Notes under the pieces: generated by a model
What the model was told of the DNA's origin: nothing
The model's database searches: none
Seen by the model: only the letters and a program-made list of their open reading frames with translations
Part shown: piece after piece, positions 8,300-15,300 of the stretch
How positions within the stretch are numbered: the stretch's first letter is position 1
Layout of the letters: each line of letters begins with the position of its first letter
Program-made: the position numbers and the translations under genes
Source: CAYMJK01 sp043101635
GTDB taxonomy: Bacteria; Planctomycetota; Phycisphaerae; Phycisphaerales; UBA1924
Reading direction: 5' to 3'
Length of the DNA: 29,723 bases
Assembly (NCBI GenBank): GCA_043101635.1
Contig: JBICIE010000097.1
Coordinates: 1-29,723, forward strand

Positions 8300-8755
8300 G
8301 TGATCGATCGCGCGCTCAACTGGATCGAGGTCCACCCGGAACTGGTGGCGTGGATGACCGGCGCCTCGCTGGCGATGCTCGTGGCGACGGCGGTGCTGGC
8401 CATCTGGACGCTGTTGTGGCTGGATGAGGACTACCTCACCAGCGAGAAGCCTGGGCCGCGCTTCGGCTGGGCGCCCGGCCCGCTGCGCATCGGTCTGCTG
8501 GTTGCCAAGAACGTTCTGGCGTGGCTGCTGGTGGTCGCGGGGATCGCGATGCTGGCGCTGCCGGGTCAGGGGCTGCTGACGATCGCGGTGGGGCTGGTGC
8601 TGGCGGATGGCCCGGGCAAGCGGCGCATCGAGCGGGCGGTGCTGGGGCGGCCGGGGGTGCTGCGCCGCGTGAACGCGCTGCGCCGGCGGGCGGGGCGTCG
8701 GCCGCTGCGGGCGGCGCGCTGTGGCGAAGGAACGGAATTGCGGCGGGAGACGTAG
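8300..8755 (+). CDS. PGPGW-type small transmembrane protein
   Basis: A 151-aa protein with two main hydrophobic segments (about residues 18-40 and 67-100). The second contains ALPGQGLLTIAVGLVLADGPGKRRI, resembling the PGPGW membrane family, in which a Pro-Gly turn is followed by a glycine-rich helix. The C-terminal third is very rich in Arg. The family has no known biochemical activity. The GTG start at 8300 has no strong ribosome site. It is the last gene of the four-gene plus-strand run, and a G+C-rich hairpin follows 11 bp after the stop. Confidence 0.65.
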   Translation: MIDRALNWIEVHPELVAWMTGASLAMLVATAVLAIWTLLWLDEDYLTSEKPGPRFGWAPGPLRIGLLVAKNVLAWLLVVAGIAMLALPGQGLLTIAVGLVLADGPGKRRIERAVLGRPGVLRRVNALRRRAGRRPLRAARCGEGTELRRET

Positions 8756-8766
8756 GGCGCATGGAG

Positions 8767-8790
8767 CGCGCCGCGCGTGCGGCGCGGTTG
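8767..8790 (+). terminator. Likely terminator after the envelope gene run
   Basis: CGCGCCGC (8767-8774) and GCGGCGCG (8779-8786) form a perfect 8-bp stem with loop GCGT, followed by GTTGTTGG. It sits just after the stop at 8755. The U content is modest. Confidence 0.5.
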
Positions 8791-8828
8791 TTGGTGTGCG
8801 CTTGCGACAGGAAGGTCGGAGGGGAAGA

Positions 8829-8845
8829 CCCCCACGGAGTGGGGG
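8829..8845. terminator. Hairpin between converging operons
   Basis: CCCCCAC (8829-8835) pairs with GTGGGGG (8839-8845) around GGA, a perfect 7-bp stem. It lies between the PGPGW gene and the end of gmk. Read on the minus strand it is followed by TCTTCCCC, so it may end the pyrB-gmk transcript. No other feature was found in the rest of 8756-8945. Confidence 0.4.
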
Positions 8846-8945
8846 GGTACCCGGATCAGGGCGCGCGGGGGAGGACTGCGTGCGCGCGCAGGGGTGGCGC
8901 ATGGCAGCAGGCGCCGCTGCCGGCGTCCCGCTGCGCTTCGCTGCT

Positions 8946-9557
8946 TTACGGCTGCTGCATCGCCATGCGGGCGCGCACGATGCGCACCGCCTCCTCGATT
9001 GCGCGGTCGAGGTCGTCGTTGATGACGTAGGCGTCGTAGGCGCCGGCGTCGCGGGCCTCGGCGATCTCGCGCTGGGCTTCGGCGAAGCGCTGCTGGATCG
9101 CTTCTTCCGTGTCGCGCTTGCGGGCGCGCAGGCGCTGGAGCAGGACCTCGTCGCTGGGCGGGAGGATGAACAGACCGAAGGCGTCTGGGATCCGCTGCTT
9201 GATCTGGCGGGCGCCCTTGACATCGATCTCGAGGATCACCAGGCGGCCGCGCCGAAGTTGCTCGGCGACCCAGGCTCGCGGCGTGCCGTAGCGCCGGCCG
9301 AAGACCTCGGCCCATTCCAGCAGTTCGTCCTCGGCGATGAGCCGGTCGAACTCGGCGTCGGTCACGAAGTGGTAATCGACGCCCTCGACATCCTTGGCGG
9401 TCTTCTGACGCGTGGTGACAGAGACGCTGAAGACGGCGCCGGGGATGGCCCGCTCGACAGCGCGGGTGATGGTGGTCTTGCCGACGCCGGAGGGGCCGCT
9501 GATCACGAGCAGCAGGCCATCATCGGTATCGGTGGGCAGCCGGTCCGGTCCGGTCAT
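8946..9557 (-). CDS. gmk: Guanylate kinase
   Basis: Phosphorylates GMP to GDP with ATP. The P-loop GPSGVGKT is at residues 21-28. The GMP-binding segment follows: SVTTRQKTAKDVEGVDYHFVT, then the lid EWAEVFGRRYGTP. A second signature, LEIDVKGARQIKQRIPDA, is also intact. The protein is 203 aa, as expected. The ATG at 9557 overlaps the pyrB stop as ATGA, so the two genes are very likely translated from one mRNA by coupled initiation. Confidence 0.96.
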   Translation of the reverse strand: MTGPDRLPTDTDDGLLLVISGPSGVGKTTITRAVERAIPGAVFSVSVTTRQKTAKDVEGVDYHFVTDAEFDRLIAEDELLEWAEVFGRRYGTPRAWVAEQLRRGRLVILEIDVKGARQIKQRIPDAFGLFILPPSDEVLLQRLRARKRDTEEAIQQRFAEAQREIAEARDAGAYDAYVINDDLDRAIEEAVRIVRARMAMQQP

Positions 9558-10534
9558 GGGGCGAGGCTCGCGCCCACGCACAGTTCCATGACCGCCATGC
9601 GCACCGGCACGCCCGCGGCAACCTGATCGAGGATGATCGAGCGCGGTCCGTCGGCGACCTCGGGGTCGATCTCGACGCCGCGGTTGGTCGGCCCGGGGTG
9701 CATGATCACGGCGCGCGGCTTCATGCGCGCGGCCCGCTCGGCGGTGAGGGCGTAGAGGGCCCGGTACTCGCGCAGGCAGCCGACAGCGCCCATCCCGCCG
9801 CGCTCCTTCTGGATGCGCAGGGCCATCACGGCGTCCGCCTCGCCGAGGGCGCTGTCCAGATCGTGCGTGGTATCGCATCCGAGGGCCCGTCCGAGCGATG
9901 GGGGCGCAGCGCTTCCCGGGCCGCAGAGCGTGACGCGGGCGCCGAGGGCCTGCATGCCCCAGGTGGCGCTGCGGGCGACGCGCGAGCGGGCGACATCGCC
10001 GACGATGACAATGCGCACGCCGGCGAGGTCAAACTCGTCGAAGCGGCGCGGGTGGGCAGCGCCCAGCGCCTTGCACAGGCTGTAGCAGTCGAGCAGGCCC
10101 TGCGTGGGATGCTCGTGACAGCCGTCGCCGGCGTTGATGACCGCGGCGCCGGTGGCCCGGGCCACGGCGTGGGCGCCGCCGGTCTGACGGGAGCGGACAA
10201 TGAAGATGCCGGCGCCCATGGCCTGAATAGTGCGGGCCGTGTCCACCAGGCTCTCGCCCTTGGAGAGGCTGGAGCCCTGGCTGGCGCCTTCGACGACATC
10301 GGCGCCGAGCTGTCGTGCGGCGATCGTGAAGCTGGTGCGCGTGCGGGTCGAATCCTCGGCGAAGAGGTTGCAGATGACCTGGCCGGCGAGCGGGTGATCC
10401 TCGCGCCCGCGGTCCCACGCCGCGGCGGTCCGGAGCACAGCGCGGATCTCGTCGGGGGTCAGCCGGCCCAGGCCAAGCAGACAGCTCCGGTTCCAGATCT
10501 GTGTCGGGCTCGCCTTGGCGCCGGCGATGGGCAT
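9554..10534 (-). CDS. pyrB: Aspartate carbamoyltransferase catalytic subunit
   Basis: Joins carbamoyl phosphate and aspartate in pyrimidine synthesis. The carbamoyl-phosphate site STRTRT lies at residues 62-67. The SKGES loop (Lys92) is the conserved Lys loop contributed by the neighbouring subunit. HEHPTQ (about 140-145), LRIQKERGG and HPGPTNRGVEI complete the family set. The aspartate-site pattern favours PyrB over ornithine carbamoyltransferase. Length is 326 aa, slightly longer than the E. coli chain. No pyrI regulatory subunit or pyrC is visible nearby. Its last codons overlap gmk by 4 nt. The start at ATG 10534 has no clear ribosome site. Confidence 0.95.
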   Translation of the reverse strand: MPIAGAKASPTQIWNRSCLLGLGRLTPDEIRAVLRTAAAWDRGREDHPLAGQVICNLFAEDSTRTRTSFTIAARQLGADVVEGASQGSSLSKGESLVDTARTIQAMGAGIFIVRSRQTGGAHAVARATGAAVINAGDGCHEHPTQGLLDCYSLCKALGAAHPRRFDEFDLAGVRIVIVGDVARSRVARSATWGMQALGARVTLCGPGSAAPPSLGRALGCDTTHDLDSALGEADAVMALRIQKERGGMGAVGCLREYRALYALTAERAARMKPRAVIMHPGPTNRGVEIDPEVADGPRSIILDQVAAGVPVRMAVMELCVGASLAP

Positions 10535-10566
10535 TGGCGTGATTCTAATCCGGCTTGCCGGCGGCG

Positions 10567-11217
10567 TCAGCCACCGGTGGCGGTGTCCTGGGCCTGCTGG
10601 GCGGCGTCGGCGGGCGGCGGCGAATCAGTTTCCGGGGCCGGCTCGGGTTCGGGCTCGGGTATTACAGCGTCGGGGACATCGATGAAATTGAGTTCCGGCA
10701 TGCCCACGACGCCCGGCGACCGCTGGCGGTACCACTTGACGGTCCAGCCGGTGAGTCCGCCGCTGAGGGTCAGCAGGTAGCCCTCATAGGCCCGCGGGTC
10801 GACGCGCATGGCGTCGGTGTAGTCGGCCGCCGGCAGGGCGGGTCGCAGCAGTTCGACCTCCGCCTCGTTCATGCGGATGCGGAAGGAGACGATGTGGTAG
10901 ATGGGCAGGTCTGAGGTCTTGGTGCTCAGCGGGACTGCGCCCATGCCGACATCGCGCGCGACGCCCTGATAGGCCTGTTCGGAGAGGCCGGTCGGCAGGT
11001 TGAGCGCGATGGGGCCCTGGTACTCCAGTGGCGGGCGCTTCTCCAGAGTCCAGCGCAGCGACGCTTCCATGACATCAAGGGCGGCCGAGGAGTTGGGGCT
11101 GGCCAGGGCGGGCTCGCCCTTCACCGGCGGCCAGGTCTGCCATCCGGCGCACCCCGCCAGCAGGCCAAGGAGCCCGCAGCAGGCGGCCGCGCCGGTCCAT
11201 CGTGCGCGTCGGTTCAT
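10567..11217 (-). CDS. Hypothetical lipoprotein with Pro/Glu-rich tail
   Basis: The ATG at 11217 is preceded by GGGAG about 9 nt upstream. The N-terminus MNRRARWTGAAACCGLLGLLAGC is a lipoprotein signal with lipobox LAGC (lipid on Cys23). The mature part, about 190 residues, has a compact folded region containing SLRWTLEKRPPLEYQGPIALNLP and IYHIVSFRIRMNEAEVELLRP, and then a low-complexity tail of Pro, Glu, Ala and Gln. I recognise no family. It is divergent from ubiX and just upstream of pyrB on the same strand (32 bp), so it could share that transcript. Confidence 0.75.
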   Translation of the reverse strand: MNRRARWTGAAACCGLLGLLAGCAGWQTWPPVKGEPALASPNSSAALDVMEASLRWTLEKRPPLEYQGPIALNLPTGLSEQAYQGVARDVGMGAVPLSTKTSDLPIYHIVSFRIRMNEAEVELLRPALPAADYTDAMRVDPRAYEGYLLTLSGGLTGWTVKWYRQRSPGVVGMPELNFIDVPDAVIPEPEPEPAPETDSPPPADAAQQAQDTATGG

Positions 11218-11333
11218 CGAGACCACTCCCATCCTTGGCCGCCATTTCGGCGACAGGTCCAAAACACTGTATCCGGGCGGTCTGGCGCCGCGAAGCGACA
11301 GGCGATGAATCTGTCGGTCGTACCCTGTCTGTG

Positions 11334-11984
11334 ATGAACACGCCTCGCCCCGCTACCGGCCGGCGCTTCGTGCTGGGGATCTCCGGCGCCTCGGGGGCGG
11401 CCTACAGCCTGCGCCTGCTGGAACTGCTGCTGACCGGGGGCGCCGAGACGCACGTCGTGGTCACGCCCTACGGGCGGCGGCTGCTGTTCGACGAGAAGGG
11501 CGTGCGCGGGCTGGGCCTGACGGACCTGCTGCCGCAGTTCTCCGATGATCCCAGGGCCGAGGAGCTTGCCTCCCGCCTGATCATGCATCCCAGCAAGGAT
11601 GTCGGCGCGGTGATTGCCTCGGGCAGCTTCCTGCACGACGGGATGGTGGTGCTGCCGTGCTCGAGCGCCTCGCTGGGGGCCATCGCCACCGGGGCGGGAT
11701 CGAACCTGCTGACGCGGGCAGCGGTGGTGGCCCTCAAGGAGCGTCGGCCGCTGATCATCTGTCACCGCGAGACGCCGCTGAGTCTGATCGACATCGAGAA
11801 CTACCGCACGCTGGCGCTGGCCGGCGCGATCGTCTGCCCGACCAACCCCGGGTTCTACCTGAACCCGCGCCGGGTCGATGACCTGGTGGACTTCATCGTC
11901 GGCAAGGCGCTGGACCTGCTCGGGGTCGAGCACGACCTGGCCACGCGATGGGCCCAGCCGCCGGGCGACGCCGAGGGCGGCTGA
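11334..11984 (+). CDS. ubiX: Flavin prenyltransferase UbiX
   Basis: UbiX joins a dimethylallyl group to FMN, making the prenylated flavin cofactor used by UbiD-type decarboxylases. The flavoprotein fold starts with GISGASGAAYS (about residues 15-25). The later motifs fit UbiX: VVLPCSSASLGAIATGAGSNLL, RRPLIICHRETPLSLI and the PTNPGFYLNPR segment. Length is 216 aa. ATG 11334 was chosen because the flavin-binding strand begins shortly after; the frame is open upstream but without family similarity. No ubiD lies in the window. Its TGA is immediately followed by the TCA that encodes the stop of the converging propeller gene, forming TGATCA. Confidence 0.93.
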   Translation: MNTPRPATGRRFVLGISGASGAAYSLRLLELLLTGGAETHVVVTPYGRRLLFDEKGVRGLGLTDLLPQFSDDPRAEELASRLIMHPSKDVGAVIASGSFLHDGMVVLPCSSASLGAIATGAGSNLLTRAAVVALKERRPLIICHRETPLSLIDIENYRTLALAGAIVCPTNPGFYLNPRRVDDLVDFIVGKALDLLGVEHDLATRWAQPPGDAEGG

Positions 11985-13133
11985 TCAGCACCCGCCGGCG
12001 AAGGCGTTCTGGAAGCAGAGGAAGTCGAACAGATCGAACTCGCCGTCGGTGTTGCAGTCTGCGTACAGCAGATTCAGGGCAAAGGCGTTCTGGAAACAGA
12101 GGAAGTCGAAGAAGTCGAGCGACTGGTTGCCGTCGCAGTCGGCGTAGCAGGGCGCCGGACCGGCCCAGAGCACGGCGTGACGTTCGCCGGCCGCGTTGAT
12201 CGCGAACCCGCCGATGTACAACTGCTGGCCGATCTGGCTGAGGGAGGTCGCCTGCGACGAGACATAGCCCCGCAGGAAGACGTGCAGACTGAACCAGCCG
12301 GTTGCCGAGCCGCGCCAGAGTGCTGCCCGGCTCAGCCCCTCGATCGCAACGTAGCCGACCTGGATCGAGCGGTTGGTGTCCAGGATCTCCGATGTGTCGA
12401 AGACCGCCGGCTGGAGATTCACGAAGCTCGCGGCGTCGCCGTGCCAGAGGGCGGCGTGGCGATTCCCCTTGATGATGACCCAGCCGGCCTGCTGGCCGTT
12501 GAAGACGGCGCGGGCCCCGGAGCTCGATGCGCCCGCGGGATGCAGATCAACGAAGCTGGCGCTGTCGCCGCTCCACAGCGCGGCGTGCTGGGCGCCGCCG
12601 ACCGTCGCTTCGCCAGCCTGCTGGAAGCCATCGGTTCCGCGAGCGACCGACGCCGTCGCGATGCCGGTGGGGTGAATCTGGACGAAGCTCGCGGCGTCGC
12701 CGGTCCAGAAGCCGGCGCGGGCGTCGACGCCGCCGACCTGCTGGCCGGCGCTGGCGCCCTGGGCGGCGGAGTTGCTCGCCCCCGCGGGGTGCAATTCGAT
12801 GATCGGCGCCGGGGCGCCTTCCCAGATAAGGGCGAAGGACCGGCCGGTATCGCGCACGGCCGTGCCGATCTGCCGATCGCCATCAACGCCGCGCACGCGC
12901 GACACGGTGGCGCCGGCGGGGTGCAGATCGATGAAGCTGGCCGCGGTCCCGTCCCAGAGTGCGGCGTGGGCCGCTCCCTCGAAGACCGCCTCACCGGCCT
13001 GGCTGGTCGGTCCCACCGCCCAGACCGCCGAAGACTCGGCGCCGGTCGGGTGCAGGATCGTGGCGGACCATTGTGCACTGGCAGATGCGGCCAGAAGGGT
13101 GCTGGCCAGCAGCGAGTAACGCGCGGCGCGCAT
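11985..13133 (-). CDS. Exported seven-repeat (LHPAGA) propeller-like protein with paired GC-type dockerin
   Basis: ATG 13133 has a strong AAGGAGG site 8-9 nt upstream. The signal peptide MRAARYSLLASTLLAASASA is followed by Gln. Residues 22 to about 325 hold seven repeats of about 40-47 aa. Each has a core resembling LHPAGA...GQQVG...HAALWxGxAASF; the last two are more divergent. Seven short beta-rich repeats suggest a seven-bladed propeller (inference), related in style to extracellular HAF repeats. The C-terminus carries two calcium-binding-like dockerin segments, YADCDGNQSLDFFDFLCFQNAFA and a second copy 27 residues later, ending in GGC. Such dockerins probably attach the protein to a surface partner, not visible here. 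382 aa; binding target unknown. Confidence 0.85.
   Translation of the reverse strand: MRAARYSLLASTLLAASASAQWSATILHPTGAESSAVWAVGPTSQAGEAVFEGAAHAALWDGTAASFIDLHPAGATVSRVRGVDGDRQIGTAVRDTGRSFALIWEGAPAPIIELHPAGASNSAAQGASAGQQVGGVDARAGFWTGDAASFVQIHPTGIATASVARGTDGFQQAGEATVGGAQHAALWSGDSASFVDLHPAGASSSGARAVFNGQQAGWVIIKGNRHAALWHGDAASFVNLQPAVFDTSEILDTNRSIQVGYVAIEGLSRAALWRGSATGWFSLHVFLRGYVSSQATSLSQIGQQLYIGGFAINAAGERHAVLWAGPAPCYADCDGNQSLDFFDFLCFQNAFALNLLYADCNTDGEFDLFDFLCFQNAFAGGC
12001..12113 (-). repeat. Dockerin-coding repeat pair A
   Basis: Two near-identical 32-bp elements at 12001-12032 and 12082-12113, offset by 81 bp, encode the FDFLCFQNAFA core on the minus strand. The same element occurs twice at 19839-19951 and twice at 22538-22650. 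Confidence 0.9.
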
Positions 13134-13152
13134 ATTTGTCTCCTCCTTCGCT

Positions 13153-13170
13153 CCTGTTGATTGTAACAGG
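13153..13170 (-). promoter_or_regulatory. -10 box inside an inverted repeat before the first dockerin gene
   Basis: CCTGTT (13153-13158) and AACAGG (13165-13170) form a perfect inverted repeat with a 6-bp spacer. On the minus strand the overlapping TACAAT (13165-13160) is a good -10 box, placed about 27 nt before ATG 13133. No good -35 is seen, so the box may need an activator or be blocked by a bound repressor. Confidence 0.45.
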
Positions 13171-13208
13171 GGGCGCCGGATTTGCACGGAAAACCCGCAA
13201 TGCAATAA

Positions 13209-13228
13209 GCTCGGCGGCGGCGCCGAGC
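13209..13228 (-). terminator. Terminator after the dipeptidase gene
   Basis: GCTCGGCG (13209-13216) pairs with CGCCGAGC (13221-13228) around GCGG. On the minus strand it lies 5 nt after the dipeptidase stop and is followed by TTATTGCATT, a weak U-rich tail. Confidence 0.6.
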
Positions 13229-13233
13229 CCGCT

Positions 13234-14238
13234 TCAGAGGCCCCAGAACTGCGCCCAGGCGCCCCAGCGCAGCTCCTGCAGATCGCTCTCGGACCAGCCG
13301 CACGCGCCGAGGGCGTCTGCCAGACGCTCCAGGTCTCGGGGGCGATCCACCCCGACTGGAAGCCGATCTGCCGCGAATCCACCATCCATGTCGCTGCCGA
13401 GGCCGATGTGCCGGCGGTCGCCGGCCAGCTCGCAGATCCGCTCGATGTGGCGGACGCAGTCGTCGATGGTGGCGCGGCCGCGGTCCCAGAGCCCGGTGGC
13501 GAGGAAGGCGCTGCAGAGATTCAGTCCGATAACGCCGCCGCGGCGCGCGATCTCGCGGATCGCCCCGTCGGAGAGGTGGCGCTCATTGACGCCGTCGAGC
13601 AGGGCGCGGCAGTTGGAGTGGCTGGCGACGACCGTGGCGCCGGTCAGTTCCAGCAGGTCATCGAGGGCCCGCTGGCTGAGGTGGCTGACATCGTGTACGA
13701 CGCCGAGTTCGTCCATGCGCTGCGCCAGGGCCCGGCCGAGGTCGGTCAGGCCGCCGCCGGTGGCGTTGCCGCCGGCGTAGCGGCTGCCGCTGGCCCAGGT
13801 CATGCCGATGCAGATGACGCCGGCGCTGACCCATTCGTCGAGATCATCCGGGCTGATGATGGGATCGGCGCACTCCATGAGGATGCCGACGCGCAGCGGC
13901 GCGCGTGCGGCGGGCTGTCGGGCGCTGCGCCGTGCGAGCAGTTCGATGGCGCCGGCGTCGCGCCAGGCGTGGTAGAGCTTGAGCTGGCGCAGGCCGGCGC
14001 GCCGGGCGGCCTCGGCGTCGCTGGCCCGGTAGGCGTAGGGGCCTTCGTCCGGGGCGTCGGGCCCGATTGCCTCGGTGAAGATCGTGCCGAGACAGGCGGT
14101 GACGGCGCCTTCGCGCAGGGATGGGAGGGTGACGGCGGCGGGCTGGAGCCTGCCGCGGCAGTCGGCGGGGTGAGCGTGCATGTCGCGCCCGATCTCGGCG
14201 AGGTAGGCGAGGTCGAGATGGGCGTCGAACCAGGGCAT
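13234..14238 (-). CDS. Membrane dipeptidase (peptidase family M19)
   Basis: A zinc dipeptidase of the renal-dipeptidase family, which hydrolyses dipeptides including D-amino-acid ones. Metal ligands are visible in the usual order: H7-x-D9 in DAHLDL, the bridging Glu122 in ILMECADPI, His186 in VSHLS, His207 in SHSN, and Asp283 in GSDMDG. Length is 334 aa, normal for bacterial members. No signal peptide is evident, so it is probably cytoplasmic. ATG 14238 starts right before the metal site; an upstream TTG at 14250 is less likely. A hairpin terminator follows. It stands alone between the propeller gene and the A/T-richer island, so no pathway is implied by neighbours. Confidence 0.9.
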   Translation of the reverse strand: MPWFDAHLDLAYLAEIGRDMHAHPADCRGRLQPAAVTLPSLREGAVTACLGTIFTEAIGPDAPDEGPYAYRASDAEAARRAGLRQLKLYHAWRDAGAIELLARRSARQPAARAPLRVGILMECADPIISPDDLDEWVSAGVICIGMTWASGSRYAGGNATGGGLTDLGRALAQRMDELGVVHDVSHLSQRALDDLLELTGATVVASHSNCRALLDGVNERHLSDGAIREIARRGGVIGLNLCSAFLATGLWDRGRATIDDCVRHIERICELAGDRRHIGLGSDMDGGFAADRLPVGVDRPRDLERLADALGACGWSESDLQELRWGAWAQFWGL

Positions 14239-14291
14239 GGGGGAGTTCAAGGCGCAAGCTCAATCACGAACCTAAGACCTTAGTTGGTGGT

Positions 14292-14918
14292 TCACTTTGA
14301 ATCACGCGCCCACTCTGCCGGCCGAACTACCGCAATACCCGGTGCAACAGTCACGGTGTCGGGCATGAGAGCCGCAGTGAGGTGCTGATAGTTGATGGTG
14401 TCAAAGCCGTCGCACAGGTTGCCGACCGCATCATTTTGCCGCTTCGGCGGATACCACGCAACAAGGGCTTTCCTTGGAAAGTGTGTTCGGACAATCTTGA
14501 GGGCCGGGACAATGTCTGTGTCCCCGCCGACGAGGATTGCGGTATCGAACCGGTCGAGAAACGCATCAGCAACTAAGTGGGCGGCGATCGCACTGTCAGT
14601 CATCTTCTCTTCATGGGAAAGCCACTCGGCTCCGCATTGTCGACACGACCGGGGCCGCTCTGAGAACTTGCCGAGGATGATCTCGGAGTTGCCAGACCGG
14701 ACAGCGTCAAGGAACCGCGTCTGCCGCTCGCGCTTCTCCTTTGGCCGCTTCACCCTGGCGGTGAAGTACTTAACTGAAACGAGGTCAACCGGAGGCACCA
14801 ACAGGCTTTCCACTAGCCGGAAGGGGTCGATCCAATACCGGTCCCGCCAGCCCCTCTCCCTGATCCCGTAATAGAGGTTGAATCCGTCCACATAGGCAAA
14901 AACACGCTCTTTTTGCAT
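14292..14918 (-). CDS. NYN-domain (PIN-like) nuclease protein
   Basis: A 208-aa protein of the NYN/LabA type, a PIN-like fold that often cuts RNA. Acidic active-site positions are D11 and N14 in YVDGFNLYYG, D108 in EEKMTDSAIAAHLV, and D133/D135 in VGGDTDIVPAL. An insert with CRQCG (Cys92, Cys95) could be half of a metal site, unusual in this family. No partner domain is fused. Base use is more A/T-rich than in neighbours, suggesting acquisition. It starts at ATG 14918 with a weak ribosome site and sits divergently from a P63C-domain gene, with a palindrome and hairpins between. Substrate unknown; it could act in RNA turnover or as a defence or toxin nuclease. Confidence 0.88.
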   Translation of the reverse strand: MQKERVFAYVDGFNLYYGIRERGWRDRYWIDPFRLVESLLVPPVDLVSVKYFTARVKRPKEKRERQTRFLDAVRSGNSEIILGKFSERPRSCRQCGAEWLSHEEKMTDSAIAAHLVADAFLDRFDTAILVGGDTDIVPALKIVRTHFPRKALVAWYPPKRQNDAVGNLCDGFDTINYQHLTAALMPDTVTVAPGIAVVRPAEWARDSK

Positions 14919-14943
14919 TAGGAGCCCCCGCGCCGAACCGTTT

Positions 14944-14959
14944 TACCCGATATCGGGTA
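14944..14959. promoter_or_regulatory. Perfect 16-bp palindrome, likely operator
   Basis: TACCCGATATCGGGTA is a perfect palindrome located 26 bp upstream of the NYN ATG. Its right end runs into TATAAT (14958-14963) on the plus strand, a consensus -10 box, although no -35 match stands 16-18 bp before it. The shape fits a dimeric repressor site such as those of autoregulated phage or toxin-antitoxin loci; the regulator is not visible. Confidence 0.6.
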
Positions 14960-14963
14960 TAAT

Positions 14964-15034
14964 CTTCAGAATCAAACTACGCCGAGGTTAGCCCCTCGGT
15001 CCCAACGCTCGCCCACAAGGCGGGCGTTGTTTGT
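14964..15034 (+). ncRNA. Candidate short structured RNA upstream of the island genes
   Basis: If transcription starts about 7 nt after TATAAT at 14958-14963 it would produce a 60-70-nt RNA before the hairpin terminator at 15004-15028. A first hairpin, CCGAGG (14982-14987) with CCTCGG (14994-14999) and loop TTAGCC, lies inside. No reading frame of useful size starts in it. The missing -35 box makes this a weak call. Confidence 0.3.
15004..15034 (+). terminator. Rho-independent terminator in the NYN-P63C intergenic region
   Basis: AACGCTCGCC (15004-15013) pairs with GGCGGGCGTT (15019-15028) as a 10-bp stem with one G-T pair and loop CACAA, followed by GTTTGT. It points to the right, away from the NYN gene, and no gene lies before it on that strand, which implies a short transcript. 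Confidence 0.6.
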
Positions 15035-15252
15035 ATGAACTAGCAACACATGCCTCCGATAGCTGCCGCCGGATCGACCGCTCGGACCCGTGTGAATGGA
15101 GGTCGACGGGCGTCGAGGTCGTGATATTGGTCGACCGTCTGGGTGGCCATGGGCATGGACGCGGCGCCTCGCCAGGCCCGCAGGATGGCGATCCGACCTT
15201 CTGCCCTGAGCTTCCCATGCACGCAGAGTAGCACGCATTGTGCGGCAGATCA
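15035..15252. other. Non-coding stretch without recognised content
   Basis: This part of the 382-bp gap between the NYN and P63C genes holds only short overlapping frames in several directions, none with a convincing start or family signal. I see no tRNA, direct repeat or attachment site. Confidence 0.4.
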
Positions 15253-15294
15253 AGCACGGATCCGCTTGACCGTGCTAGCCATGCGTGGTAAGAT
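15253..15294 (+). promoter_or_regulatory. Strong sigma-70-type promoter and inverted repeat before the P63C gene
   Basis: TTGACC (15266-15271), a 17-bp spacer and TAAGAT (15289-15294) form a near-consensus promoter. The predicted RNA start falls at about 15301, the A of the ATG, so the mRNA is probably leaderless. AGCACGG (15253-15259) and CCGTGCT (15270-15276) form a 7-bp inverted repeat spanning the -35 box, a likely operator. Confidence 0.75.
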
Positions 15295-15300
15295 GCGTGC

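Noticed and set aside
15035..15252. Several short open frames on both strands in the NYN-P63C gap
   Set aside because: They overlap in different frames, lack ribosome sites and show no motif; none is favoured over the others.
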